Source: Planctomycetota bacterium (GTDB taxonomy: Bacteria > Planctomycetota > UBA1135 > JADKAF01). Taken from it: a stretch of 64,000 nucleotides of DNA. Below the pieces are notes generated by a model. It did no database searches, was not told the origin of the DNA, and worked only from the letters and a program-made list of their open reading frames with translations. Below, one piece after another: positions 36,837-48,832 of the stretch (position 1 is its first letter; each line of letters opens with the position of its first letter). The translations under genes and the position numbers were made by a program. Where the stretch lies: positions 83,083 to 147,082 of the forward strand of contig JAEUHW010000353.1 in NCBI GenBank assembly GCA_016793245.1, written 5' to 3'.

Positions 36837-37429
36837 CGCTCGTCTGAGGAGCTTGGTTCCTCGTCCTCGTCGGCTTCGAACTCGTCGTCTTCGTCTTCGT
36901 CGTCTTCGTCGTCTTCGTCGTCTTCGTCGTCTTCGTCGTCGTCGAGCTCGTCGTCTGCTTCTTCTTCTTCTTCTTCTTCTTCGAGCTCTTCGTCGTCTTC
37001 GCTCTCGCTCTCCTCGGCTCCGAGCTCACCTTCTCCTTCGGCGGGGCCGGGGTCCTCGGCGGGCAGGCCGCGTCGCAGGCGATCTTCGCGCAGGGCCGCG
37101 TCGATCTTCTGCGTCATCTCGATGGAGCCGACGATCGAGGCATCGAACTGGAACGAGAGCCGCGGCGTCGTGCGGGTCTTCAGGACCCGCGCGGCTTCGC
37201 GTTGCACGTAGCCCGAGGCGTGCTCGAGCATTCGCGCGACGGAGGAGAGTTGCCCCGGCGTGCCCATCGCGCTGTAGAACGCGATGCAGGTGGAGAGATC
37301 CTTCGCGAGCTTGACCCGCGTGATCGTCACGAGGCGCGCGCGCGGATCGGAGAGCTCGTGCTCCAGCACTTCCGCGATGCGGCGGCGGAGGATCGAGGAG
37401 AGGCGCTGGATGCGGATGGAGTCGGCCAT
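36833..37429 (-). CDS. rbfA: Ribosome-binding factor A with long acidic tail
   Basis: A 198-residue protein. Residues 1-120 are the RbfA KH fold (MADSIRIQRLSSILRRRIAE, LSDPRARLVTITRVKLAKDL), which binds and matures the 30S subunit. Residues 126-198 form an extremely acidic tail, mostly Glu and Asp with short Ser/Gly islands; RbfA proteins usually stop near 120-130 residues. The tail DNA is a simple triplet and 9-nt repeat (see the repeat entry), so the tail may be recent. ATG at 37429 opens the family sequence; the longer frame adds a Pro-rich unconserved stretch. It overlaps trmJ by four bases and lies 39 nt after the DUF503 gene. Confidence 0.9.
   Translation of the reverse strand: MADSIRIQRLSSILRRRIAEVLEHELSDPRARLVTITRVKLAKDLSTCIAFYSAMGTPGQLSSVARMLEHASGYVQREAARVLKTRTTPRLSFQFDASIVGSIEMTQKIDAALREDRLRRGLPAEDPGPAEGEGELGAEESESEDDEELEEEEEEEEADDELDDDEDDEDDEDDEDDEDEDDEFEADEDEEPSSSDER
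36881..36992 (-). repeat. Low-complexity repeat encoding the acidic tail of RbfA
   Basis: On the plus strand this is a run of TCG/TCT triplets, with a nearly perfect 9-nt unit (GTCTTCGTC) repeated several times between about 36887 and 36945, then a TTC run near 36960-36980. In the rbfA frame it codes for alternating Asp and Glu. Its simple sequence makes length variation by slippage likely. Confidence 0.8.
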
Positions 37430-37468
37430 GCGGTGCGTTGGGGGCGGCGCCAGAGGCACCGGCACGGT

Positions 37469-37756
37469 TCAGAGCACTTCGAGCTGGTAGTCGCTGACTT
37501 CGGCGTCGCGGTAGGTCTCGGCGAACTCGAGGACCTTGCGGAGCTGCGCTTCACAGAACGGCGCCTCTCCCGACACGGTCACGATGCCGATCGTCGCGAT
37601 CTGCCAATGGTCGTGGTTGTCGATCTCGGCGACCGCGACGTTGAAGCTGCGCCGCATGCGGTCCTTCATCGAGCGCAAGACGGAGCGCTTGTCCTTCAGG
37701 GAGGAGCTCCCGGGGATCAGGAGCTCGATCTGCAGCACTCCGACCGAGGCGGCCAT
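37469..37756 (-). CDS. DUF503 family protein (YlxP-like)
   Basis: A 95-residue protein of the DUF503 family. It starts MAASVGVLQIELLIPGSSSL, the family's typical beginning, then KDKRSVLRSMKDRMRRSFNV and the end AETYRDAEVSDYQLEVL. In many bacteria this gene lies between infB and rbfA, as here, which supports the name; its function is not settled, though a role in ribosome maturation or translation is suspected. ATG at 37756 lies inside a GC-rich leader of 143 nt after infB. Confidence 0.9.
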   Translation of the reverse strand: MAASVGVLQIELLIPGSSSLKDKRSVLRSMKDRMRRSFNVAVAEIDNHDHWQIATIGIVTVSGEAPFCEAQLRKVLEFAETYRDAEVSDYQLEVL

Positions 37757-37799
37757 GACACGGCGTGGGGCAGGGGGCGAGAGGAGGTGCAGGCGAAAC

Positions 37800-37873
37800 C
37801 GGCCTCGACGCGAGAGGCGCCGAGGCCGCGATGTGTTCCAGGTCGCGGGATCCCGCCGTTCGCGGGATCCCGA
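37800..37873 (-). terminator. Inverted repeats between infB and the DUF503 gene
   Basis: An 8-bp stem (CGGCCTCG at 37800-37807 and CGAGGCCG at 37821-37828) and, 20 nt further, two copies of GCGGGATCCCG-type palindromes (37845-37873). They may act as an attenuator or partial terminator inside the operon rather than a full stop. Confidence 0.4.
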
Positions 37874-37899
37874 AGCTAGCCAGGCGCGTGCGCCGGATC

Positions 37900-40839
<2,940 letters not shown>

Positions 40840-41037
40840 GGTCGCGACTCCAGGTGTTGTTCCGCGGGGGCGAAGTCAGCCGTTCGCTCAGCGCGCTCGT
40901 GTTCCCGCGGCTTGGCTCGATCCGGAGCGTCCCGTTCGAGTCGATCGCGTTGCATGGTTGGGGGTCAGGTACGGTAGGGGATCAGGTGCAGCTTGGCAGG
41001 GGGGCGCTAAGCGTCGCTCCGCATCCTCGGGTCGAGC

Positions 41038-42249
41038 TCAGCTCGCCGGCTCGGCTTCGGGAGTTCGGGCTCCCTCGCTCTCGCCGTGCGGCAGCATACT
41101 CGAAGGGGGCGCGGAGCTGTGCGCACCGCTTTCCCCGTGTTCCGCGCCTTCGACTTCCGCGCCGGAGCTCGCGTAGGCGTGCTCGGCTTCCGGGCCTTCG
41201 CCCTCGCCGAGCTCCGCACCTTCGCCAAGCTCCGCCGAGTCCGCCGTATCGGCCGTGGCCGCGACCGCGGCACCTTCGCCGCCTCCGGCGATCTCGGCCT
41301 CGATCTCGGCGCGGGTCTTGATGTCGATCTCCCAGCGGCAGAGCGCGGAGGCCAGGCGGACGTTCTGGCCGCGCCGGCCGATGGCGAGCGATTGCTGGTC
41401 TTCGTCGACGATCACGGTGACCCGCCGCGCATCCGGATCCGGATAGATGTCGTCGAGGTCGATCTCCGCCGGCTTCAGCGCGTTCTTCACCAGCATCTCG
41501 AGCGAGTCGCTCCAGCGGATGATGTCGATCTTCTCGCCGTTCAGCTCGTCGATGATCGACTTGATGCGCGAGCCGCGGATGCCGACGCAGGCGCCCACGC
41601 AGTCGATCTTCGCGTCGGTCGAGGAGACGGCGATCTTGGTGCGATAGCCGGGCTCGCGCACGACGGAGCGGATGTGGATGATCCCTTCGTCGATCTCGGG
41701 CACTTCGATCTCGAACAGGCGCGCGACGAGGTCCGGGTTCGAGCGCGAGAGGATGATGCGCACCCGCTGCCCGACCTTCTTCACGTCGTAGATGAGGCAG
41801 CGGATCGCGTCGCCGGGCTTGTAGTTCTCGCCGCGGATGCGCTGGTCGCGCGGGATGATCCCCTCGACGCGGTTGTTCAGGTCGACCACGATCGTGTCGC
41901 CCTCGAACTTCGACACGCGGCCCATCACGATCTCGCCGCGCTGCTGCGAGTACTGGTGCAGGACGTTGTCCTGCTCGGCCTCGCGGACCTTCTGGTGGAA
42001 GATCTGCTTCGCCGTCTGGGCGGCGATACGGCCCATGATCTCGGGCGCGACCTCGTACTCCTCGTCGCCGCGCTTCAACTCCATCTCGCCGGTCTTGCGG
42101 TCGATCTTGATGTCGAAGTCATCCTCGAGGTGCAGGTGCTTGCGCGCCGCCGTGGTCATGGCGGACTCCAGCGCGTCGAAGAGCAGATCGCGGTCGATGC
42201 CCTTCTCGCGATGGATCGCGTCGATGAGTCGCAGGAGTTCGTTGGCCAT
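41038..42249 (-). CDS. nusA: Transcription termination/antitermination factor NusA
   Basis: A 403-residue RNA polymerase-binding factor. Domains in order are the N-terminal domain (about residues 1-125), the S1 domain (RGEIVMGRVSKFEGDTIVVDL), KH1 (CVGACVGIRGSRIKSIIDEL), and KH2 (IVDEDQQSLAIGRRGQNVRL). The C-terminal 55 residues are an acidic and Ser/Ala-rich tail with no acidic AR repeat domain. rimP, which often precedes nusA, is absent: the upstream 700 nt hold only degenerate repeats. It heads the nusA-infB-DUF503-rbfA-trmJ series. Confidence 0.95.
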   Translation of the reverse strand: MANELLRLIDAIHREKGIDRDLLFDALESAMTTAARKHLHLEDDFDIKIDRKTGEMELKRGDEEYEVAPEIMGRIAAQTAKQIFHQKVREAEQDNVLHQYSQQRGEIVMGRVSKFEGDTIVVDLNNRVEGIIPRDQRIRGENYKPGDAIRCLIYDVKKVGQRVRIILSRSNPDLVARLFEIEVPEIDEGIIHIRSVVREPGYRTKIAVSSTDAKIDCVGACVGIRGSRIKSIIDELNGEKIDIIRWSDSLEMLVKNALKPAEIDLDDIYPDPDARRVTVIVDEDQQSLAIGRRGQNVRLASALCRWEIDIKTRAEIEAEIAGGGEGAAVAATADTADSAELGEGAELGEGEGPEAEHAYASSGAEVEGAEHGESGAHSSAPPSSMLPHGESEGARTPEAEPAS

Positions 42250-42970
42250 GTTCCTCGTGCCTGCCCGTTATGCGCCTGCTGGATGCGCCTGCTGGATGCG
42301 CTTGCCGGATGCGCCTGCTCGGTCTGCTCGCGGGTGGTTGCGCTTGCTGGTGGTGTGCGCTCGCCGGTGATGCGCGCTCGCTGGTGTCGCGCCGCCAGGC
42401 TCGCGCGCTGCGCTGACCTGCCGATCCGCTCGCGCGGTGCTCACCCGCTTGCAGGAGGGTCCTGCTTGCGCCATGTTCCTGCTCGCGCGGTCTGCCTGCC
42501 TGCGCCGCGTGCCTGCTACTGCCGTTTCCGAGTTGCGCTCGAGTCGCGAGTTCCGCATGCCTGAGGATGAACCGACGGCTTCGATCCCGCGCGCGCTCAC
42601 ACCGCGGGCGAAAGTCAAAGAAGGGTCCGCTCGGTGCCGACCGCGCGTCGCGCGCTCGACCTCGACGGCCCTTCTTCGCTTCGCGCCCGCGAGCGAGCAG
42701 AGCTCGATCGCGACGCCGTTCCCTCGCGTGCCCCGCTCGCGAGTGCCGAACCAGAGGTCCGGCGCCCGAGGAACGGCGCTCCGCTCGGAGACTGAGGGGC
42801 GAGGAGTGTAGGCGCGCCGCGTCCGGGGCGTCAAGCTCGGCGGCCCTCGGCGAGAGCGCCTAAGGTCTTTCTCCGGCGGACTCTGCGACCGGGGAACGCG
42901 GCTCGTGCTAGAAGGGGCCGCAGCCCGCCGCGGCGCCGTGCGCGCGGCGGCGCGGATCACGCCGCCTCCG
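42250..42970 (+). other. Long spacer upstream of nusA, repeat-rich
   Basis: A gap of about 720 nt. Its first 75 nt contain four copies of a 13-nt unit, and the next 200 nt continue with looser TGC(T/G)GG variants. Divergent promoters for nusA (minus) and the plus-strand gene at 42971 must lie here, but I could not assign them. Open frames in the region have arginine/serine/proline-rich translations that look like noncoding GC-rich DNA. Confidence 0.6.
42272..42323 (+). repeat. 13-nt tandem repeat, four copies
   Basis: GCGCCTGCTGGAT occurs exactly at 42272-42284 and 42285-42297; the third copy at 42298-42310 and fourth at 42311-42323 each have two differences. Looser variants continue to about 42420. 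It lies just upstream of the nusA start, in the leader of that operon. Confidence 0.85.
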
Positions 42971-45430
42971 ATGAGCTCTCCTCGATCCCGCGGTCGCACC
43001 TCGATGCGCTCCTCCTCCCTCCGCGGTCTCTTCCGCGGCGGCAGCTCGGCCGCCTGGCTGGGGCTGGGCTTCTTCTTCGCCGGCGCGGAGCTCGGCGCGC
43101 TCCGCGCGCAGGAGGATCGCCAGGCACCGGCGGGCGGACTGCGCGCGGCGGTGGAGCGTCTGCGGGACGTCGAGTCGCGCGCGCGGGCCGATGCGTTCGG
43201 CGCGCTGGTGCGAGCGGGCGTCGAGGGCGTGCGCGCGGCCTTCGCCGAGCCGTGGCCGGCCGAGCCCTGGGCCCGCCGGTTGCGCCTCGCGCTCTTCGCG
43301 CGGCGGCCGATTCCCGAGCACTTGGCCAGCGTCGGAGAGCGGCGCAGGGACACCAGCGCCGAGGTTCGTCGAGCGGTGGCCGAGACACTCGGAGCGCGCG
43401 AGCTCTTCGAGAGCGGAGAGGAGCGGGAGGCCTGGCTCCTCGAGTTGGTGGAGGACGTCGAGCCCGACGTGCGCGATGCGGCGCGCCAAGCGCTGGCGGC
43501 GATCGATCGGCCGGCGGCGGCGGCGACGCTCTGGCAGGCTCATCGAGCCGCCGTGCGCCACGCCCGCGTCGACTTGCTCCGCGCGCTCACCGGACTGCGT
43601 TCGGCGCGGCCGTTGCTGCTCGACCTGCGCCTCGCCATCGCACCCGCGGATCGGAGCGCGCGCCTGGAGCTCGCGTACGCGCTCGGCGGTGCCGCGCTGC
43701 ATGCGCAGAGCGCCGGACGTCTCGAAGAGCTGGTCGACCTCATCGCGGCCGACCTCGGCTCCTCGGATGCCGACCTTCGGGCGGCGGGGGAGTTCGCCAC
43801 GCGTTCGCTCGACTTCGAGCTGCGCGCGGCGCTCCAGTGGGAGCCGCTGGAGCGCGCGTTGCAGCGACTCGTCTCCGCCGTTCCGCACCGCGCCCTGCCC
43901 CTCCAGCGCCTGGCCGTGCTCTGCGCCTTCGATCCGGCGAGCAGACACCCTCGCGGCGCGGAACCCGCCGCCGCGCTCTGGCGCGCGCGCTGGCCGGACG
44001 CGCGCCTCGGCGAAGGGCGCGATGCCCGCATCCAAGGCGGCCTGGCGCTCGGGCTCGGGGCCTTGCTGCGCGGTGAGCACGCCGCCTCCGTCGCGCGCTT
44101 CCGCGCCGTCGCGACCGAAGCGAGCGTCGCCTTGCTGCGAGCGCCCTCGGATCGCTGGGGAGGATGGCTCGTCGAGGGCGCCTCTCCGCTCGAAGGTCGC
44201 GACGACGAAGAGGCGCTCTTCCTGGATCCCGAGCTCTGGGACGAGGAGATCGCGCGACGCGGCCTGGAGCGCCGTCGTCCTGTGCATCACTTCGATCTGC
44301 TCCAGCGCGAGCTCCTTCGCGAGGAAGCTCGCGCGCGCTTCTCCGCGGCGCTGGTCGCCTGTCTCGAGCCCGCTCTCGCCGTGGACCCCGAGGAAGAGAT
44401 GCGCCTCGCCCTGGAGCGCCTGCTCGAAGCCTATGCCCTCTCGGTGTCCATCGAAGGCTTCTCGTTCCGCTCGCAGGAGCGCCTGCCGAACTTCGGCGAG
44501 AACGTCGATCTCGTCTTCGACGGCGAGACCGGACTCTACGAGCTCCTCTATGCGCTCGCGCGGCGAGGCCGCGCGGCGGAATTGCCCGCCGCGCTGGAGC
44601 GCTTCGCCGCGGCGTTCGAAGCCCAAGGTGCTTGGGCCGCGCGCGAGATCGCCTCGCCTCGGGGCTACGCCGAAGAGCCGCAGGTGCTCGATCTCGACAC
44701 CTTCGTTCGCTATCGCCGTCGCCATCCCAGCCGCTTCCGCATCGTGTGGGCGCAGCTCCTGCTCGATTCCTGCGGCGCGCCCGACGCCGCGCAGCGCGTC
44801 TACGCGGAGGCCATCGAGGGCTACGGGGCCTCCACGCGCGATTGGCCGTGGGCGGCGCGCATGGAAGCGCAAGCCGTGCAAGGACTGGCGAGCTGTCACA
44901 TGGCGCGGCGCGATGCGGACGCGGTCGAGCGCGCGCTGTCGCTCGGGCTCCAGCGCCTCGAAGAGCTGCAGCGCACCTTGGAGCGCAACGACGGACCGGG
45001 CGCGGGCGATTGGCTCCGACCGGATCTCGCGTCGCTCTGCGTCTCGCGCGCCGTGAACGAGAACGTGCTGCGCGGCAATCCCGCGCAGGGCATGGTGCAC
45101 ATCCGGCGCGCGCTCGAGCTCGACCCTTCGGACTTCAACTGGGTGTTGGCGGCGTGCTATTACGCCCGCGCAGGAGCTGCCGCCGAAGCCCGCGCGATCC
45201 TCGCGCGCGTCCCGGCGCAGCCGACCATGGCCTACAACCGCGGCTGCACGCTCGCGCTGCTCGGCGCCGTCGAGGAGGCTCTGCGCTGGCTCGAGATCGA
45301 CCTGCGCGAGAACCACCTCTCGGAGGCTTCGAAGCAGCAGCAAGCCCGCTGGGCCTGGGGCGACCCCGACCTCCGCGAGCTGCACGGCGATCCGCGCTTC
45401 GAAGCGCTCTACGGTCCTCGTCCGCGCTGA
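42971..45430 (+). CDS. Large exported protein with HEAT/TPR-like helical repeats
   Basis: A protein of about 819 residues. ATG at 42971 or 43004 gives an N-terminal signal (SSAAWLGLGFFFAGAELGALRAQ); 43004 would give a more typical length. The first third has HEAT-like pairs (DTSAEVRRAVAETLG; EPDVRDAARQALAAID). The last third is TPR-like (GMVHIRRALELDPSDFNWVL, then AAEARAILARVPAQPTMAYN). No enzyme motif was found. It probably acts as a periplasmic scaffold. The gene stands alone, with rlmI beginning 106 nt later. Confidence 0.75.
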   Translation: MSSPRSRGRTSMRSSSLRGLFRGGSSAAWLGLGFFFAGAELGALRAQEDRQAPAGGLRAAVERLRDVESRARADAFGALVRAGVEGVRAAFAEPWPAEPWARRLRLALFARRPIPEHLASVGERRRDTSAEVRRAVAETLGARELFESGEEREAWLLELVEDVEPDVRDAARQALAAIDRPAAAATLWQAHRAAVRHARVDLLRALTGLRSARPLLLDLRLAIAPADRSARLELAYALGGAALHAQSAGRLEELVDLIAADLGSSDADLRAAGEFATRSLDFELRAALQWEPLERALQRLVSAVPHRALPLQRLAVLCAFDPASRHPRGAEPAAALWRARWPDARLGEGRDARIQGGLALGLGALLRGEHAASVARFRAVATEASVALLRAPSDRWGGWLVEGASPLEGRDDEEALFLDPELWDEEIARRGLERRRPVHHFDLLQRELLREEARARFSAALVACLEPALAVDPEEEMRLALERLLEAYALSVSIEGFSFRSQERLPNFGENVDLVFDGETGLYELLYALARRGRAAELPAALERFAAAFEAQGAWAAREIASPRGYAEEPQVLDLDTFVRYRRRHPSRFRIVWAQLLLDSCGAPDAAQRVYAEAIEGYGASTRDWPWAARMEAQAVQGLASCHMARRDADAVERALSLGLQRLEELQRTLERNDGPGAGDWLRPDLASLCVSRAVNENVLRGNPAQGMVHIRRALELDPSDFNWVLAACYYARAGAAAEARAILARVPAQPTMAYNRGCTLALLGAVEEALRWLEIDLRENHLSEASKQQQARWAWGDPDLRELHGDPRFEALYGPRPR

Positions 45431-45536
45431 AAGCCGGGCGAGTGACGCCGAGCGTCGAGGGCGCCGGCAGAGTTCGCATCCCGCTCGTTCTCCTCGTTCC
45501 GCGCCGTTCTCCCACGATCCTCGAAGGTCTCCGCCC

Positions 45537-46736
45537 TTGCCCTTGCCCGTCGTACGCTTGCGCCCGAGCGCGAAGGTCCGCCTGCGCTCCGCCCATCCCT
45601 GGATCTATCGGGACGACCTCGAAGAGCCTCGAGGCCTCCCGCCCGGCGCGGTGGTGGTCGAACGCGAAGGCGGCGCCGTGCACGGCGTCGCGCTCTACTC
45701 GCCGCAGAGCCGGATCGCACTGCGCTGGCTCTTGCGTGGTCGCGGGCCGCACGACGAATTCGATCTCGCGACCTTCGTGCGCACGCGCGTTCTCGAAGCT
45801 GCGGCGCGACGCGAGTCGCTCGCGCGCGAGTCCTCGCAGATGCGCCTCGTCGCGAGCGAGGCGGACGGACTGCCCGGACTGATCATCGACCGCTACGACA
45901 CCGTGGCCGCGCTGCAGGTGACGAGCGCGGCCCTCGAAGCGCTGATCCCGTCGCTCGCGGATCTCCTCGTGCAAGAGCTCGGCTGCAGCGCGGTGGTCGA
46001 GCGCAACGAGATGCAGGTGCGGAAGCTCGAAGGCCTCGAGCTGCGCTCCGGAGTGCTGCGCGGCAACGTGAGCGGCCCCATCGAAGTGCGCGAAGGCGAC
46101 GTGCGCTGCGCGGTCGATGTGCTCGCGGGGCAGAAGACCGGCGCCTTCCTCGATCAGCGCCAGAACCATCTCGCCTTCGGCGCGCAGGTGCGCTCGCGCG
46201 GCGCGCGCTCGGTCCTCGACGCCTTCTGTCACGACGGGCTCTTCGGCTTGCAGGCGCTCGCGGGAGGCGCCGAGCAGGTGATCTTCCTCGACAGCTCCGC
46301 GCCGGCGCTCGAGCGCGTGCAGCAGAATCTCGCGCGCAACGGCTGGGCCGAGAAGCCCGGCATCGAGCGCCGTGCCGCCAACGCCTTCCAGGAGCTCCGC
46401 GCCCTCCGCGAAGCGGGCACGCGCTTCGATGCGATCGCGCTCGATCCGCCCGCGTTCGCGAAGAGCCGCCAGGAAGTGCAAGCGGCCTGGCGCGGCTATC
46501 GCGAGATCAACGGGCAAGCGCTGCGGCTGCTGAAACCCGGCGGGGTGCTCTGGACCTGCTCGTGCTCGTACAACCTCTCTCCGGCCGACTTCGAGGAGGT
46601 CGTGCGCGAGGCCGCGGCGGACGCCGATCGAAGAGTGCTGCTGCGCGAGATCCGCGGACAGGCCGACGATCATCCCGTCTTGCTCACCTTGCCCGAGTCG
46701 CGCTACCTGAAGGTGCTGGTCCTCGAGACGCCTTGA
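45537..46736 (+). CDS. rlmI: 23S rRNA cytosine methyltransferase, RlmI type
   Basis: A 399-residue class I SAM-dependent methyltransferase. The N-terminal PUA domain (PWIYRDDLEE, GAVVVEREGGAVHG) is followed by the methyltransferase core: GAFLDQRQNHLAFGAQV, VLDAFCHDGLFGLQAL (SAM-binding motif I), and ALDPPAFAKSRQEVQAA with the catalytic DPP motif. CSCSYNLSP matches the RlmI/RlmK active-site end. TTG at 45537 is the likely start, with no good ATG before the conserved PUA sequence. The thiazole genes follow 106 nt later. Confidence 0.9.
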   Translation: MPLPVVRLRPSAKVRLRSAHPWIYRDDLEEPRGLPPGAVVVEREGGAVHGVALYSPQSRIALRWLLRGRGPHDEFDLATFVRTRVLEAAARRESLARESSQMRLVASEADGLPGLIIDRYDTVAALQVTSAALEALIPSLADLLVQELGCSAVVERNEMQVRKLEGLELRSGVLRGNVSGPIEVREGDVRCAVDVLAGQKTGAFLDQRQNHLAFGAQVRSRGARSVLDAFCHDGLFGLQALAGGAEQVIFLDSSAPALERVQQNLARNGWAEKPGIERRAANAFQELRALREAGTRFDAIALDPPAFAKSRQEVQAAWRGYREINGQALRLLKPGGVLWTCSCSYNLSPADFEEVVREAAADADRRVLLREIRGQADDHPVLLTLPESRYLKVLVLETP

Positions 46737-46842
46737 GTCGCGGGCCGATGCGCGTCCCTGCGCCCTGGAATCCGCGCGGCTCTTCGCTCAACCTGGCGCT
46801 GCCGCGCAGGCGTTCCTCGGCGGTCGATCCCGGAGCTCTGAC

Positions 46843-47043
46843 GTGAAGATCATCGTGAACGGCGAGGAGCGCGAGATCGCTCCCGGAACGACGCTGGAGC
46901 AGCTCCTGCTCCTGCTCGGGCTGGATCGCGGGAGCGTCGCGATCGAAGTGAATGGTGCGCTCGTGTCGCGCTCGCGTTACGCCGAGCGCGCGTTGCAGCC
47001 GGAAGAGCGCTTGGAGATCGTGACCTTCGTCGGCGGCGGCTGA
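46843..47043 (+). CDS. thiS: Sulfur carrier protein ThiS
   Basis: A 66-residue ubiquitin-like protein that carries sulfur for thiazole synthesis as a thiocarboxylate on its C-terminal glycine. The sequence [20 protein letters not shown] and the ending [10 protein letters not shown] are typical. The GTG start at 46843 is preceded by CGGAG at 46831-46835. thiG begins 33 nt later, the normal gene order. I saw no TPP riboswitch in the 106 nt upstream. Confidence 0.93.
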   Translation: MKIIVNGEEREIAPGTTLEQLLLLLGLDRGSVAIEVNGALVSRSRYAERALQPEERLEIVTFVGGG

Positions 47044-47075
47044 TCCCGACGACACCCTGCTCGGACCGACTTCTC

Positions 47076-47957
47076 ATGCAGCACAGCACTGGAACTCCTG
47101 GCGCGGCCGACGCGGCGCAGGCTCCGCGCGGCACCCTCGGCGAGGACTGGCGCGACGAGGACCTGGTCCTCGGGCGCTTCCGTCTCCGCTCGCGCTTGCT
47201 CGTCGGCACGGGCAAGTACGCGTCGCTCGAGGAGAGCGATCAGGCCCTCGCCGCTTCGGGCAGCGATTGCGTGACGGTGGCCTTGCGGCGCATCGATCTC
47301 CACGCACCGCCGCCGCCGGGGGGCAGCTTGCTCGAGCGCCTGCGCCGCGGCGGCTACACCATCCTGCCGAACACCGCGGGTTGCTACACCGCGGCTGACG
47401 CCGTGCGCACGAGTGTCCTCGCGCGCGAGATCCTCGGCACCGAGCTCGTGAAGCTCGAGGTGCTCGGCGATCCGCGAACGCTGCTCCCCGATCCGGTCGA
47501 GACGCTGGTGGCGACGAAGGAGCTCGTGGCCCAGGGGTTCTGCGTCCTCGTCTACGCGTCCGACGATCCCATCCTCGCGAAGCGCCTCGAGCAAGCGGGC
47601 GCGACCTCGGTCATGCCCGCGGGCTCGCCCATCGGCTCGGGTCAGGGGATCCTGAACCCGAACAACTTGCGCATCATCCTGGAGTCGGTGCAAGTGCCCG
47701 TGATCGTCGATGCCGGGCTCGGCACGGCGTCGGACGTGGCGTTCGCGATGGAGCTCGGCGCCGCCGGCGTGTTGCTGAACACGGCGATCGCCGGCGCGCG
47801 TCAGCCCGTGCTGATGGCTCGATCGATGCGCCTCGCGTGCGAAGCCGGGCGCGCCGCCTACGTGGCCGGGCGCATCCCGAAGCGCTTGCACGCGAGCGCC
47901 TCGAGCCCGCTCGACGGCGTCTCGCCGAGCAGCCCGTCGGGCGGCTCGCGCGGATAG
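47076..47957 (+). CDS. thiG: Thiazole synthase ThiG
   Basis: A 293-residue TIM-barrel enzyme that forms the thiazole phosphate of thiamine from deoxyxylulose phosphate, glycine imine and ThiS thiocarboxylate. Diagnostic blocks are [40 protein letters not shown], the Schiff-base lysine in [26 protein letters not shown], and [20 protein letters not shown]. The 28 residues before the barrel and the Ser-rich tail are extra. ATG at 47076 is the natural start. Confidence 0.95.
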   Translation: MQHSTGTPGAADAAQAPRGTLGEDWRDEDLVLGRFRLRSRLLVGTGKYASLEESDQALAASGSDCVTVALRRIDLHAPPPPGGSLLERLRRGGYTILPNTAGCYTAADAVRTSVLAREILGTELVKLEVLGDPRTLLPDPVETLVATKELVAQGFCVLVYASDDPILAKRLEQAGATSVMPAGSPIGSGQGILNPNNLRIILESVQVPVIVDAGLGTASDVAFAMELGAAGVLLNTAIAGARQPVLMARSMRLACEAGRAAYVAGRIPKRLHASASSPLDGVSPSSPSGGSRG

Positions 47958-47966
47958 AAGGAGCGC

Positions 47967-48803
47967 ATGCTGCACGCGCTGCTGACCTCGCCGTTCACGG
48001 CCCTCTTACTCGCCGCGGTCCTGTTGGCCGGCCTGCGACTCGCGGCGGATCGCCTGACGCCGTGGCGCGCGTCGAGCGATGTGCCGTGGGGCCTCCGCGA
48101 TCTCGCGATCGGCGCGTGCCTCTTCTTCGGCTCGCTCATCGCGCTGCAGAGCTTCGCCCTCTCGCTGCACCACCCGGACGCCGGCGAGAAGCTCTTGCCC
48201 GTACCGACGGCGAGCGCGATCCAAGTGGGAGGGCAAGCGCTCGCGCTGGGATTCGTCTTCGCCTGCGCCAGGCGCGGCGGCGCGCGCTCGGTGCGGCAGG
48301 CGTTCCGGCGGCTCGGCTTCGGGCGGGGCGGCCACCTGCGGGCGATCGCGCTCGGGCTCTTGGCCTTCTTCGCCGCCGTGCCGCTCGTGCAAGGGCTCTT
48401 CGGGCTCTGGTCGGAGTGCTGGACCGCGGTGCTCGGAGAAGGGCTGCCGCGGCAGGAGACGCTGGAGCGCGTGCGCTCGATCGAAGATCCGCTCGCGAGC
48501 TTCTTCGTGCACGCGGTCGCGGGGGTCTTCGCGCCCATCGCCGAGGAGATCGCTTGGCGTGGCTTCGTGCAGCCGGTCTGCGTGCGCGCGCTCGGTCCGC
48601 TGCGCGGCATCGCGCTCACGGCGCTGTTCTTCGTCGTGCTGGGGCACGGACCCGAGGTCTACCTGCCGCTCTTCGGCTTCTCGCTCCTCCTCGGCTGGCT
48701 CTACGAGCGAACGGGGCGCCTCACCGCGCCGATCGCGCTGCACGCGGCCCTCAATCTCTCCACGCTGTTCCTGCCCGTGCTCTTCGAGAGCGCGGGCTCC
48801 TGA
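47967..48803 (+). CDS. CPBP-family intramembrane metalloprotease
   Basis: A 278-residue polytopic protein with at least six hydrophobic segments (for example HALLTSPFTALLLAAVLLAG and IAIGLLAFFAAVPLVQGLFG-like stretches). The CPBP (Abi/CAAX) protease motifs are present: EEIAWRGF, the following His in VVLGHGPEVY, and the late HAALN. The family includes CAAX prenyl proteases and immunity proteins; the substrate here is unknown. ATG at 47967 follows thiG by 9 nt, so it is part of the thiS-thiG transcription unit, perhaps only by position. Confidence 0.85.
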   Translation: MLHALLTSPFTALLLAAVLLAGLRLAADRLTPWRASSDVPWGLRDLAIGACLFFGSLIALQSFALSLHHPDAGEKLLPVPTASAIQVGGQALALGFVFACARRGGARSVRQAFRRLGFGRGGHLRAIALGLLAFFAAVPLVQGLFGLWSECWTAVLGEGLPRQETLERVRSIEDPLASFFVHAVAGVFAPIAEEIAWRGFVQPVCVRALGPLRGIALTALFFVVLGHGPEVYLPLFGFSLLLGWLYERTGRLTAPIALHAALNLSTLFLPVLFESAGS

Positions 48804-48832
48804 GCGCCGCATCGCGGCGATCGCTCGTTCTC

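Noticed and set aside
42437..42811. A 124-codon open frame in the spacer upstream of the HEAT/TPR gene
   Set aside because: Its translation is rich in Arg, Ser and Pro, without ribosome site or domain, and sits in repeat-derived DNA.
46737..46842. TPP riboswitch upstream of thiS
   Set aside because: The characteristic CTGAGA and ACCTGA-type elements are absent and the space is short.
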